Source of the DNA: Symsagittifera roscoffensis
Taxonomy: Eukaryota; Xenacoelomorpha; Acoela; Convolutidae
Length of the DNA stretch: 64,000 nucleotides
Assembly: GCF_963678635.1 (NCBI RefSeq)
Contig: NC_087068.1
Location: 30,258,318 to 30,322,317 of the forward strand
Direction: 5' to 3'
The position numbers were made by a program, and so were the translations under genes. This document shows positions 29,296-40,372 of the stretch, one piece after another. The notes beneath the pieces were generated by a model. That model was not told where the DNA came from. It was given only the letters and a program-made list of their open reading frames with translations, and ran no database searches. Each line of letters opens with the position of its first letter. Within the stretch, counting starts at the first letter, position 1.

Positions 29296-29622
29296 ATGAG
29301 GAAAAACAACAAAGAGTGTACAAGCAAAGATTGCTTAAAACCTTTAGGAATGATAAATTGGATTAGATGTGATTGTTGTTCTAGTTGGTATCATATCAGT
29401 TGTGTAAATATTTCTCTTAGCGACTCTAAGAAAACCCAATGGTTTCAGTGTCCTTTATGCGTTGATGTAAAATCTGTTAATAAAGCAACAATAGGTAATG
29501 ATTTAGTGCTAGACAATTATGTTGAAACAGCCATCTCAAATGTCCGAGTACTCAAGAGAGTACCAAAAGACTCGCGTGTTCCCTTGGCGGAAAGTCTGTC
29601 GGACAAAATAAATGACAAATAA
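29296..29622 (+). CDS. PHD-like zinc-finger protein of the RLE LINE
   Basis: 109 codons from an ATG at 29296. Cys/His spacing is PHD-like: CLKPLG, then IRCDCCSSWYHISC, and FQCPLC. Similar fingers occur in the N-terminal proteins of several LINE groups and may bind chromatin or nucleic acid. It ends in TAA, with the RT frame beginning about 130 bases later. It may be a separate ORF1 or the N-terminus of the RT protein cut off by mutation. Confidence 0.6.
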   Translation: MRKNNKECTSKDCLKPLGMINWIRCDCCSSWYHISCVNISLSDSKKTQWFQCPLCVDVKSVNKATIGNDLVLDNYVETAISNVRVLKRVPKDSRVPLAESLSDKINDK

Positions 29623-29754
29623 ATGACGTCTACAATGTAGAAGATGTTACAAAATGGCTAATTTTTTTAACGTCGTTCTTGTTTTTTTTGGAGCAACCGA
29701 AAAGAAGTGGACGCAAACAGACCACAAGCATGAGTTCTTTGATAAATAAAAAAA

Positions 29755-31097
29755 TTGTCACTTCCAAAACCCCATCCCCAAGTTTCAAGCCCGCCTCTGA
29801 GTGACCTCGAGCAGAGAATAAAGTTAATAAGTAGTAAGCTCGATGAAGGAAATTTAAAGGGAGGAATAAGGCTTGCTGCTTCGGATGACAAAATAGCTCC
29901 TTTTTCAACTGATAACTATCAAAAATTGTTGTCTAAGCACCCGCAGCGAGTCAAATTTGCAGCTCCAAATCCAGAAAAGTTGGATCGTTTTTTCGTAACC
30001 GATTTCGACCTATACAAAGCGATAATGTCCTTTCCAAACGGATCAGCAGCAGGTCCTGATGAAATAGTTCCTCAAACTTTTAAAGATCTTGTTAGTAAGT
30101 CGAATGGCAGTGCAGGACTTAATTTTCTGAAATCGCTTACTAAGCTGATAAACCTCATTGGAGATGGCAAAATACCCGAACCACTAAGACCTTTCTTTTT
30201 TGGCGCAAAGCTTATCGCCCTCATAAAGATAGACGGAGGGTTGAGACCGATTGCCATAGGCAACACGCTGAGACGTATCGCGTCTAAATGCGCTGGAAGC
30301 AAGGCCCTCTCCGAGCGACAAAATTTTTTCGGAAACGTACAGGTAGGATGCGGTACCAAACGAAGAGCAGAAATAGCTGCGCACTCGTTTCGAAACCTAA
30401 TTGAACGCGACGACAATCCAAAATGCACTGTTCTTTTAAAACTAGATTTTAAGAATGTCTTTAACTCTTTAAACAGAGAAACAGAGCTGAATCATGTTTA
30501 TTCAAATCGCCCCGAATTGTATAATTACAACCATTGCGCGTATGGTAAACCTAGTTACCTTTTTTACGGAAGCTCTGTCATAATGTCAGAAGACGGAACT
30601 CAGCAAAGTGATCCTGAAGCCCACCCCTTTTTGCGGAAACAATTCATACACTAGTCAAACAGTTGGAGTCGAAAATTAACATCTGGTATCTAGATGATGG
30701 GAATTTAGCCGACGACTATAAGGTAGTACTGGGGGACCTTAAAAACATTCTGAAATTGGAACAAATTTACGGCCTGAGCTTAAACACTGAGAAGTGTGAA
30801 CTTTGTTTTTTGGGACCGACTACTAGTACACAGTATAATTCATTTTTAACACAATTTCGAAAAATATGCCCCAAAATTAAAATAAAAACAAAAGAAGAAC
30901 TCCTCATTTTAGGATCTCCAATCGGCGAACTTTGCCGAAAAGAACTGCTCGACGAAAAAATCAAGGAACTTGAAAAAATCTCGGATGTCATTGACAAACT
31001 AGACGCCCATTATGGTTTTTACTTCCTGAAAAACTGCTCTAGCATGCCAAAACTCCTATATTTTTTGCGTACGAGCCCTTGTTTGTTTGCAAAATGA
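29755..31097 (+). pseudogene. Reverse transcriptase of the RLE LINE
   Basis: RT motifs in order: FPNGSAAGPDEIVPQ, IALIKIDGGLRPIAIGN, VGCGTKRRAEIAAH, LLKLDFKNVFNSLNRE (motif A, Asp kept), SEDGTQQSDPEAHP (motif B, with Ser where Gly is usual), and WYLDDGNLADD (catalytic YLDD). A phase change lies near 30630 at a CCTTTTTG run, between motifs B and C, and another near 31090. The product would carry out target-primed reverse transcription. Confidence 0.8.
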
Positions 31098-31905
31098 TTT
31101 TTTGGAACGTTACGATAAATTACTAAGAAATTCGTATTGCAAGGTCACTAACGTGAAAATGGATGATAACCAGTTTTTACAAGCAGTTCTCCCGGCAGCC
31201 AAAGGTGGCTTGGGCGTTTCTTCCGCTCGTCTACTCGCTTTACCCGCTTTCTTAGCCTCAGCAGTAGGAGCAAAAGATGCCTTGAGCGAAATCTTTGGTT
31301 TGGAGCATGTGGATGGAACCTATGATGATGCGCTTAAACGGTGGTTTGACCTTGGAAAAATTGAAATGGCTCCGGAAAATGAAATCCAAAAAAATTTGAC
31401 GGAGCCAATTTTTGACAGCGAAATTGCAGACTTGATTTTACGACTCGAACCAACGGACGTAAAAAGGTTTAACGCGTTCCAAGATAGATTTGGCTCCCAA
31501 TGGTTGAACGTCATTCCGTGCAAAAATTTAAGGTTAAAACTGTCGAACCAACAACTCAGAATTGCGAAAGGACTTCGATTAGGATCAAAAATATGCGAAC
31601 GGCATAAATGCGTGTGCGGAAAAGACGTTACCGAGGATGGTTGGCATGGTCTTTCTTGCCTCAAAAGTGCAGGGAGAATCTCTAGGCATTCAAACCTGAA
31701 TGCCCTTATAAAGCAGAGTCTATCATCTACTCACATTCCGTCTGTTTTAGAACCACGACACCTCTACAGGACCGATCAGAAGCGACCAGACGGTTTGACG
31801 CTCGTTCCATGGGCTGATGGTAAGCAGCTCTTGTGGGATGTAACGGTAGTATCATTATCACTTCCATATCTAAAAAGTTCCAAGGATTTTGACTGGAATA
31901 CATGA
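31087..31905 (+). pseudogene. C-terminal zinc knuckle and PD-(D/E)XK-like endonuclease of the RLE LINE
   Basis: The frame holds the RT thumb (AAKGGLGVSSARLLALPAFL), then a CCHC-type cluster CVCGKDVTEDGWHGLSC, then RPDGLTLVPW and LLWDVTVV. The spaced PD and D are the usual core of the restriction-like nuclease in R2-type LINEs. The expected Lys-containing strand and C-terminus are not recognisable after about 31880, where the frame ends early, so the nuclease is probably truncated. Confidence 0.65.
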
Positions 31906-32940
31906 TGAAGGGACTCATGACTGTAACCTCGGTTACTATGATACTTTTGACCTTCTGATTACCAGAAAAAAAAATTGGTACAGAGGATCCCAAAACATAG
32001 TAACTTCGGGCGCCGCAAATTTTTCGAAACTTACCATCTCAAAAACAGCTTTTTAGTACGACACGTATTAATAGATGGGGACAATGATTGTCCATCTGAG
32101 AACAGTATTTCCGATTGAGAAAGTATTCCTTATTTTAATACATCCTCTGGTTACCCATTAAAGGGCCAAATTGTGCAAAGGATGGACGCATTTTTTGGTG
32201 TCTGTATTTTTGTGCATTCCAAAGACAAATGTTTCAATGTATTTCAAAATGTTAATGGATTTCACTCACAAATTTTCCGTAATACCTGTAATGTAAACTT
32301 TTTGCTATTGTAGTTTTGTCACGACTTCCACCACGAGCAAAGATAGCTAGTTGTTCTCGATTACGCAACTATTAGCGGATTCCCCAGAATGAAAACAGGT
32401 TCCGCAAATGTCAGTGGATTCCACACATATAAAATGATCGTATTTTGATGGTTACAACGAATTGAACCAGTCCTTGCCAAAACATTTCAGAGCTATAGCA
32501 AGAATTGTTATCCAGCAAAAACAGAACTTAAAAGCAAGGATTTCACTTTTGTTAATTGAATAAAATAACTAATCTTAAATCATCGTTGAAATTAATCTTG
32601 CATCTATCACTTAAGTGCTAGATCAAAAGAAGTAAAATTTAATTTTCAGCGTTATAAGCTCTGAATTAGTTAAACTGCGTTTTTTTTCCAGCGATTGAGA
32701 TTGCATAAATGTTTGTTTTTCTGGTATTTGAGATTGGAAAAGTGTCTTTCTTTCAATTTTTGGGATATGAATGGTACTCCTTTTTTCAATATATGAGATT
32801 TAGCTGGTGAGTTAAACTGTTCGCAGTAAAGGAGATTGAACTGTTGGACAGTGCCGCTGAAGACCCACAAACAAAGATTTAAAAAAAATTTCAAGACATA
32901 ACTATGTATGTTACTTAAATAATTTGTTTTCAAATAAAAT
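31906..32940. other. Non-coding DNA, no gene seen
   Basis: AT-rich sequence between two LINE copies. It may include the 3' UTR of the first and the 5' UTR of the second; no repeat boundary was found. Confidence 0.5.
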
Positions 32941-33784
32941 ATGCCTGGTACGAGGTCAAGATTGGCCGCAAAGAATCATGAGATGTGCACCATCTGTAGC
33001 AAGCCAAACGGTGATAACTGGATATCGTGCGAGTTATGTGAGAGGTGGACTCATAGTGAGTGTATGGGCTACTCTGTGGATGAGTACAAATTCCTGGAAC
33101 GATCTGCAAATGTAAAATTTATGTGTAGTGGTTGCTCAACTACCGGATCAAAACTGGGCGGTGGGAATGGTCACGAGGACATCACTCGTGGTATTGAAGA
33201 GCTGAAGGATACACTTCAAATAGCAAAGTCGGTAATGCAGTCAATCGCAGATGCATCGAATGCTCCTCAAAATCAAAAGGCTAAGTATTCAGATGTGCTT
33301 AAATCAGGTAATGAATACGCCCTTGAACTACGTTTTAGCGGCATACCTGAATACAAAAATTCGAATGAAAACGAAAAAATAGAGAGGGCTAAACCTGGTT
33401 TTTGAACACGAGGAAAAAGCCTTATGCGAATGCATAAACAAATTGGGTGTTAATTCGAATGAAAGTTCTTCATTTCGTAGACTTGGTAAGTTTGACCCAA
33501 ACTTTAAAAAACCCAGGCAGTTATTAGTCAAGTTTAGAAACATGTATACAGTTGACAAAATACAAGCTCGTGCATCAATGCTGAAAACTTATGAACCAAG
33601 ATATATGGGTGTGAATTACGCTGTTTTTATATCGAAATCCCTAAATAAGGATGAAAAAGAAAAAAAACAGCAATTGCTGAAAAGAAGGAGAGAACTATTA
33701 AATAACGGAAATGATCCAAAAAGTATCAAAATTCGGAAAGGTGTTTTGTTTTTAAATAACAGAGCCGAAACCACATCAGACTGA
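32941..33784 (+). pseudogene. LINE B ORF1 (PHD finger and RRM-like protein)
   Basis: ATG at 32941. A PHD finger is clear: CTICSKPNGDNWISCELCERWTHSEC, shown here as its Cys/His pattern C-x2-C...C-x2-C...H-x2-C, ending in MCSGC. A coiled-coil-like segment follows. A one-base phase change near 33386 leads into the second half, with RRLGKFDPN, RQLLVKFRN, and FISKSLNKDEKEK, the usual ORF1 C-terminal domain. Termination is TGA at 33782, overlapping the region where ORF2 begins. Confidence 0.8.
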
Positions 33785-36700
33785 CTATTGAAAAATTCAG
33801 GGGATATAGAAGTAATTTGTTACAATATCAGAAGCATTTTCAAGCTGGAACGTAGAAAAACTTTTTCAAATTTTATATTTTTGAATAACCCTGATATCGT
33901 TTGCTTATCCGAAACCTGGTTAACAACTAAAATATTGGAGACAGAACTATTTCTAAATAAATATAATTGCTTTCGATCTGACCGAAAAGCAAAAATTGGC
34001 CAGACATCACATGGAGGAACTATGATATGTGTAAAGAGATCGTTTTTGTCAGAAAATGCAAATTTTGGATATGATACAAACGGTTCAGTCGTAGCGTGCT
34101 ATGTCACTTTAGCAAATCTAAAAACTTTGGTCATCTCATGTTATCTGCCCCCTGCAAACGGTAAATATTCACTTAATACGGAAGATATACACAAGATGTT
34201 TTCCGAAATTTTGAAACTCAGAAGTAAATGTGACGGTTTGATTATTTATGGGGATTTCAATTTCCCAACAATAAATTGGAGTAGCATTTCTTCGCAAAAT
34301 TTGATTGAAGCTAATTTTCTAACTTTTATCGAGAAATTTGATCTAATTCAAAAAATTGATTTTCATACAGCTGCTACAGGAATCCTTGATCTGTTTTTTG
34401 TGAGTGAAAATATTCAGGTTACTGATATTTGCAAATTTCAAAATGAAAATAGTTTCACAAAAATGTCAAACCATTATCCGATAAAGACGAAATTCCATAT
34501 TGAAATATCCTGCTTATACCAGCGAAAATATGTTAAGGAGTCAACATTGCGTTTTTGCAACGGTGACTACAAATTATTGAATGATTTAATTATTGATAAC
34601 CCCTTCGATACTTATTGCTGGTCAAATCCAAATGTCATAGTAGAACATTGGTACAAATGGTTGTTTGATCTTCTATCGAGTACGATACCTAAACGCACAA
34701 AACATCGTACATCCTTACCCCCCTGGATTAATCAATCAACCTCCCATATGATAAAATGTTTGAACACTGCTCGGAAAAAACACAATGAGTCACATACAAA
34801 AGTAGTGTTATTAAAATTGAAAACAGACCAGCTTATCGAAATCGATAAAGTTAGTTATGAGGAATCCATGGCAGCTGAAAGATCAACCGGCAAACTTTTC
34901 AAATATTTTAGGGCTTTCCGAAAATCAGTTTTGCCGAGTATAATGCATTATCAAAACAAAAATGCAGATACGGATGTCTCAAAAGCAGCTTTGTTTTCAA
35001 AATTTTTTGCATCAGTATATAAGGAGTCGTCAATTTTTAACGAAAACGAATGCAGTAACAAAAATCAACCAATTTTAGAAAATATTGATTTTTCAGAACA
35101 AGATATTTTTGAAATATGCAAACTGTTGAATGTAAATAAAAGCAAAGGCCCGGACGATCTACCTCCTTTTCTATTCAAAAATGCAGAAACATTATCTCAT
35201 TCAATCTATCAGATATTCCGAAAAAATTCTCAAACCTGTATTTTTCCCGCATGTTGGAAAAAAGCCATCATTAGCCCTTTGCATAAAAAAGATGACAAAA
35301 GTGACATTGAAAATTACAGACCTGTTTCTCTGCTCTCAGTTATCTCGAAAATTCTAGAACGAATAATTTTCAAGCGATTATATGAACATTTTGAAAAGAT
35401 TTTCCACAAGGCACAGTACGGATTTGCAGTTTGTTTTCAAAATTTTTTGCATCAGTATATAAGGTAACTAGGGCTTTCCGAAAGAGGAATACTAGGTAAA
35501 ACTTGGACTTTGAATAAAGATTGGTTATGCATGATTATGAACAGCACCATACATGGCATAGCAACATTGACTTATTCAATTACAGTTTTCAAGTTTGCAC
35601 TTTCTTTTACCGCACGCTAGAATACTTGAATGGAATACCAAAGATTTGATCAAGAACCAAAAGTTGAGCTCAAAATCTTGAAGAGACTGAGAAGTTCAAG
35701 TCCTTATGTGTACTATGCATTCCAGAGTCTCTTTCTTTGCCTTACCTTTTCATCAGTTTACGCCTTTTTTGGGCAGTACCTTAATGTATACGCTCACCAA
35801 TTACGCTCACCAAAACCGATCGACCATTGTTCAGCTTTTAACATTTTTGCAGCTAGTCTATAACGGTCATGAAAATGGCGACAGTATCGAAACGGTTTTT
35901 ACGGATTATAGTAAAGCTTTTGACCGTGTTGACCACGGAATTTTGTTGCGGAAATTATTCGAACAAGGAGTCAGGGATAAAAACTTGAAATTAATTACAT
36001 CATACCTAACAGAAAGGTCTCAAGTCATACGAGTAAATGGCGAAATATCAAATTCAGAAAAAGTAACGAGCAGTGTACCCCAGGGCAGTATTTTGGGACC
36101 CTTGTTTTTCTTGGTTTTCAAAAATGACCTGCCTGACAAATGCAATACAGTTATACCATTATTATTCGCAGACGATGCCAAATTCATTAGCACAAATTTG
36201 GGGAGGGATGAATTTCAAAAAGACCTTGGCAATGTGAATCTATGGACCCTGGAAAACAATATGCCTTTCAACGTAGATAAATGTACGCACCTGAATTTTG
36301 GGAAAAATCGATTTTCTTTTAATTTCAATAATGAACAAATAGCTCATGTAGACTGTCAGAAAGACCTTGGACTAATCGTATCAAATGATCTAACATGGAG
36401 CCAACATATGGAAAAACCATGCGTAAAGGCAAACAGAGTGTTTTTCATGATGAAGAGGAATACATCAAATCTACACTGGAAAGCAAAATTAAACCTGTAT
36501 AAATCGATGGTCATTCCCGTAATAATGTATGCTAGTTCTTGCATAGGTCTAAGCAAATACGTCATGACAAAATACGAGATAATTTAAAAAAGGGCGGTAA
36601 ATTGGATTTTGCATAGTAAACATACCAAATACAAAGATAAACTTAAACGACTACAAATTTTACCACTGCCCATGTACATACAGTTGAACAACCTGTTACT

Positions 36701-37013
36701 GCTGGCAAAATTAATTTTGAAACGATACGATACTTATATGATTGATGTTCCACAATACATAGATTTGTCTCGCTATCCTATGTTTCAGCTAAAGCGTCCA
36801 TTAAAGTACAGGTGTGAACAAAATTTCTTTTACCAGACATGTCGTCTTGCGAATGCACTTAGGATAGATTTGCGAAATTGGTCTGGACTGAAAGGCGCCC
36901 TGCTCAAAGTGTTCTGAAACAAATTTGCACTCTATGACGAAAGAAATAAAGGCACATGGAAGCTTGCATGTGATTGTGCGACAAACAATTGTAGAACTAG
37001 ACTCGCGATATGA
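33785..37013 (+). pseudogene. LINE B ORF2: APE endonuclease and reverse transcriptase
   Basis: Endonuclease: CYNIRS, LSETWL, GDFNFPTINW; the catalytic SDH reads SNH at NHYPIKTKF, an Asp to Asn change. RT: KGPDDLPPFLFK, YRPVSLLSVISKILE, then an insertion of about 380 bases at 35428-35812 in place of the conserved QYGF...S segment, then FTDYSKAFDRVDH, SVPQGSILGP and catalytic FADD. In-frame stops are TAA at 36585-36587 and TGA at 36915-36917; the frame otherwise runs to a TGA at 37011 after the tail CDCATNNC. Clearly dead. There is no ATG at the start, so reinitiation from the ORF1 stop is the likely mode in the parent. Confidence 0.88.
35428..35812 (+). other. Insertion inside the LINE B RT with copied filler
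   Basis: The segment interrupts the RT between KAQYGF and the next conserved helix. Its first ~40 bases repeat 34985-35025, and the following TAGGGCTTTCCGAAA repeats 34909-34923. The remainder is of unknown source. No terminal repeats or target duplication were seen. Confidence 0.7.
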
Positions 37014-37062
37014 GACGTGAAGGATGACAGGGGCCTGGACCCCTTGTGGAAACACTAAATCC

Positions 37063-37113
<51 letters not shown>
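37063..37113 (+). repeat. (CTA)17 tail of LINE B
   Basis: 51 bases of CTA after the 3' UTR stem-loop AGGGGCCTGGACCCCT. Matches the tail of LINE A in unit and position. Confidence 0.95.
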
Positions 37114-37493
37114 TTGGAGTCTGCAATTTGCAGACAACGCTAACTTTATGCGGACTACGCTCACAGTGGTGGATTCAGCAGTAGCTCAACTTTATTATAC
37201 CTATATATTTTGTCTTTTTTTTTATTTCCAAAAACTGTTTAGCATCCCTATTACGAGCGGTACAGTGATTTAGCTGTTTGTTTGTGGAAGCCAAAACAGC
37301 AAAGAAATTCAAAGAAAAGTAGCATCTTTGCGAATTTTACGACAAATCTGATGTTGGCCTGCTTGACAATCCGTTTACAATTCACTAAACGCACAGTTTG
37401 ACCTAGCAATCAAGAATGTCTACAACCTATCTTCATACATAAGAGGTCAGCAGGCACTCGCCACCCGCCCCTCAGTAGCTGAGCCCCAACATT
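37114..37493. other. Spacer between LINE B and the BEL element
   Basis: 380 bases with no ORF of note. It ends at AAGGTAG, the duplication breakpoint of the BEL element. It may be flank or BEL 5' LTR; no partner copy exists downstream. Confidence 0.45.
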
Positions 37494-37832
37494 AAGGTAG
37501 CGCCAAAAAGATAAAAGTTTCACCGCTTAGTCCTTAACCATAATTAAAAGCGCTCATAAAAGCGTGAGCTGTAGCTCTTTTTCTTTAATTAACCACCGGG
37601 TTAACCTTCTAGCTGGTTGACATTAACAAAAAACTGAACGTAAATTATGGTAAAAATCTTGAGAAAGCTCAAAAAAGCTTCATTAACGGAAATAATTTGT
37701 GATCGCTGCCATCCGAGCTCGTAAACTTTTAATACACCTTTTCTACTCTTCATACTACTTTCTTGAATGGCTCTAACGAAGCCAACCTTACAACAGCTAC
37801 TTAATCAATGGAGACGCCGCTAAAGTACTTTC

Positions 37833-40232
37833 GTGGAGCTTGAGGAGGAGGTAACAAGGCAAATAGCCCACTCAAGCGAACTCGAGTATGTTAAACTCCG
37901 TTTTGAGGAGGTAACCCCTTGTTTCGATCTGCCTGATACGCTCGTAGACGACTCAGCCGCGTTTTCTACTCAGGAAGCACAAGACTGCCTTGACAATGCT
38001 TTAAAGCTACCAAAAAGAAAGTGCGACCTACTAATCAATGTTAGAAAGTACGAAAAGGTCTTAACAAACGACGGTCCACAAGGTCAAACAGCCTATTCAG
38101 AGTGCAAGGCAATCTGTAACAGCGAGTGTTCCAGTAAGAAGCCCAAATACTACTGAAAACTCCGCCAACAACACCATCAGTACTACGGCTGCCGACTTTT
38201 CAATTTATAATTCCACCTACGGCTTAAATTACATTCCACTTAGACTCTCCTCAACGCTACAGTTTCCTACCTCAATTGGGAACCAACAGAGCTATAGATC
38301 AGAAAATCAACGGTGTCATCGCTACCTCTGCAACTGATTTCAGATCAGTCTCACCGACTGCAAACTCTTGTACTTCCAACTTTCGAGCTCCTCAACGATA
38401 CAATTCTCGCCTCCACCAGTTTCCAATGAAAATCTCAATTGGAACGACAACTCAAGAACGAAGCCCAGATGTCAACTGGCAATAACCGATATGGTCTGCT
38501 AACAACTTCAATTGCGAATAGTACTGCTACTATATCTGAACCGTTCATTACCAACCATTTCAACGACCATCATAGGACTAACTCACAATCACACGAACAA
38601 CAACGCAACAGCCTTTTCGACAATGAACAAAAACAAGTCACCAACCACGCTACCAGTCATGCGAAAGGACTAAAAATGCCAGATACAAAACTACAAAAGC
38701 TCGACTGTAACCCACTGGAGTGGAACAACTGGTTCGAACTCTTTCAGACTGCGATTGGCAACAACCCACGCCTAAGCCCGGTTGAAAAAAAATACTTACT
38801 TGCCGTCATTATGCAATGATAATGCTAAATCTTTATTAGAGAGCTACGGAACCAATTCTTTTCAGTATGAACAGGCAATACTTGAATTAGTGCGTAGATA
38901 CGGTAACCCAAAATATGTGGTGTCAGCGTTCATAAGGGAACTTGAAAAGTTCGACATATTGATAGTAAGCGAACCATGGGCCTTTATCAGATACGCTGCT
39001 TTCCTACGGAAACTAATCTACAACTTCGAACTCAACGGCTACACCGCTGATCTAAATTCTAGTAACCTGACCCGAATTGCTTGCTCAAAACTCCCAGTAA
39101 GTCTACGAATGAAGTGGGAAGAGCACTGCGAGCTGCACGACCTCAATTACGCTACAGTCAAAAACTTGACGCAGTACCTCGATAACTACTAGCGAGCATG
39201 CGAGAACCTGGACATGGAGCCGTCGACTTCAAACCAAGCGGGACGAAATCGCCAACCTACGAAGCAGCCAACTAAACCACGCAAAACGATTTCAACAAGT
39301 CATACAGATCCGATCACTTAGCATACATGATACAATTCTCGCATCCACTAGTTTCCAATGAAAATCTCATTTGGAAAGACAACTCAAGAACGAAGCCCAG
39401 ATGTCAAATGGCAATTACCGATATGGTCTGCTAACAACTTCAATTGCTAATAGTCCTGCTACTAAATCTAAACAGTTCATTACCAACCATTTCAACGACC
39501 ATCATAGGACTAACTCACAATCACACGAACAACAACGCAACAGCCTTTTCGACAATAAACAAAGACAAGTCACCAACCACGCCACCAGTCATGCGACCAC
39601 TGCCAACAAATATAGTTTGAAAGGACTCAAAATGCCACTTACAAAACTACAAAAGCTCGACGGTAAACCACTGGAGTGGAACAACTGGTTCGAACTCTTT
39701 CAAACGATTGGCAACAACCCACGCCTGAGCCCGGTTGTAAAAAATTACTTACTTGCCGTCATTATGCAATGATAATGCTAAATCCTTATTAGAGAGCTAC
39801 GGAACCAATTCTTTTCAGTATGAACAGGCAATACTTGAATTAGTGCGTAGATACGGTAACCCAAAATATGTGGTATCAGCGTTCATAAGGGAACTTGAAA
39901 AGTTCGACATATTGATAGTAAGCGAACCATGGGGCTTTATCAGATACGCTGCTTTCCTACGGAAACTAATCCACAACTTCGAACTCAACGGCAACACCGC
40001 TGATCTAAATTCTAGTAACCTGACCCGATTTGCTTGCTCAAAACTCCAAGTAAGCCTACGAATGAAGTGGGAAGAGCACTGCGAGCTGCACGACCTCAAT
40101 TACGCTACAGTCAAAAACTTGACGCAGTACCTCGATAACTACTCGCAAACATGCGACAACCTGGACATGGAGCCGTCGACTTCAAACCAAGCGGGACGAA
40201 ATTGCCAACCTACGAAGCAACCAACCAATTGA
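37833..40232 (+). pseudogene. BEL Gag, unit 1, with internal duplication
   Basis: 37833-38156 encodes the Gag N-terminus (Glu-rich helix, CDLLINVRKYEKV). Two copies of the DUF1759-type Gag core follow (about 38439-39192 and 39371-40232), each with PLEWNNWFELFQ, RLSPVEKKYL-like, YEQAILELVRRYGNP and LSNL-type helices; these are hallmarks of BEL/Pao Gag. Phase changes occur between the WFELF and ESYGTN segments in both copies, so neither is intact. Confidence 0.8.
38399..40230 (+). repeat. Tandem ~932-bp duplication inside BEL gag, unit 1 only
   Basis: The sequence starting at 38399 (TACAATTCTCGC) recurs at 39331. Copy a lacks 27 bases that copy b and unit 2 retain, and has about 70 bases at its end not seen in the others. 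Unit 2 has a single copy, so this happened in unit 1 or was lost from unit 2. Confidence 0.8.
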
Positions 40233-40372
40233 CGTCTATGTCCAGGCAACACTACGACAAATCTTCAGGTATATCGACAAGACAAAGAACTTTAACATGT
40301 CCAATAGATAACTAAGTTCACTATATTCAGTTCAGGACATTTCGAAACTTCTCGTAGATCAACGGGCAGAAC

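Larger units (their letters stand above)
28981..31905 (+). mobile_element. LINE remnant with restriction-like endonuclease tail
   Basis: Plus strand: a less AT-rich leader with TGGAGCGCCCTCTGAGGG (28999-29016), a PHD-like zinc-finger ORF, an RT with YLDD, and a C-terminal zinc knuckle plus PD...D motif. The architecture resembles R2/NeSL/Hero-type elements, which nick target DNA with a restriction-like endonuclease rather than an APE enzyme. Frameshifts near 30630 and 31090 and a truncated end make it inactive. Confidence 0.7.
32941..37113 (+). mobile_element. CR1-like non-LTR retrotransposon (LINE B)
   Basis: Plus strand: ORF1 with PHD finger, ORF2 with APE endonuclease and RT, Cys/Trp tail, a 3' UTR stem-loop and a (CTA)n tail like LINE A. 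Damaged by a frameshift in ORF1, a ~380-bp insertion in the RT and nonsense codons at 36585 and 36915. The 5' UTR limit is unknown. Confidence 0.85.

Noticed and set aside
37494-37830. The repeated 5' segments at 37494 and 42440 as an LTR pair
   Set aside because: Homology continues for 4 kb beyond them and the junction falls in the middle of RNase H, so it is a segmental duplication.
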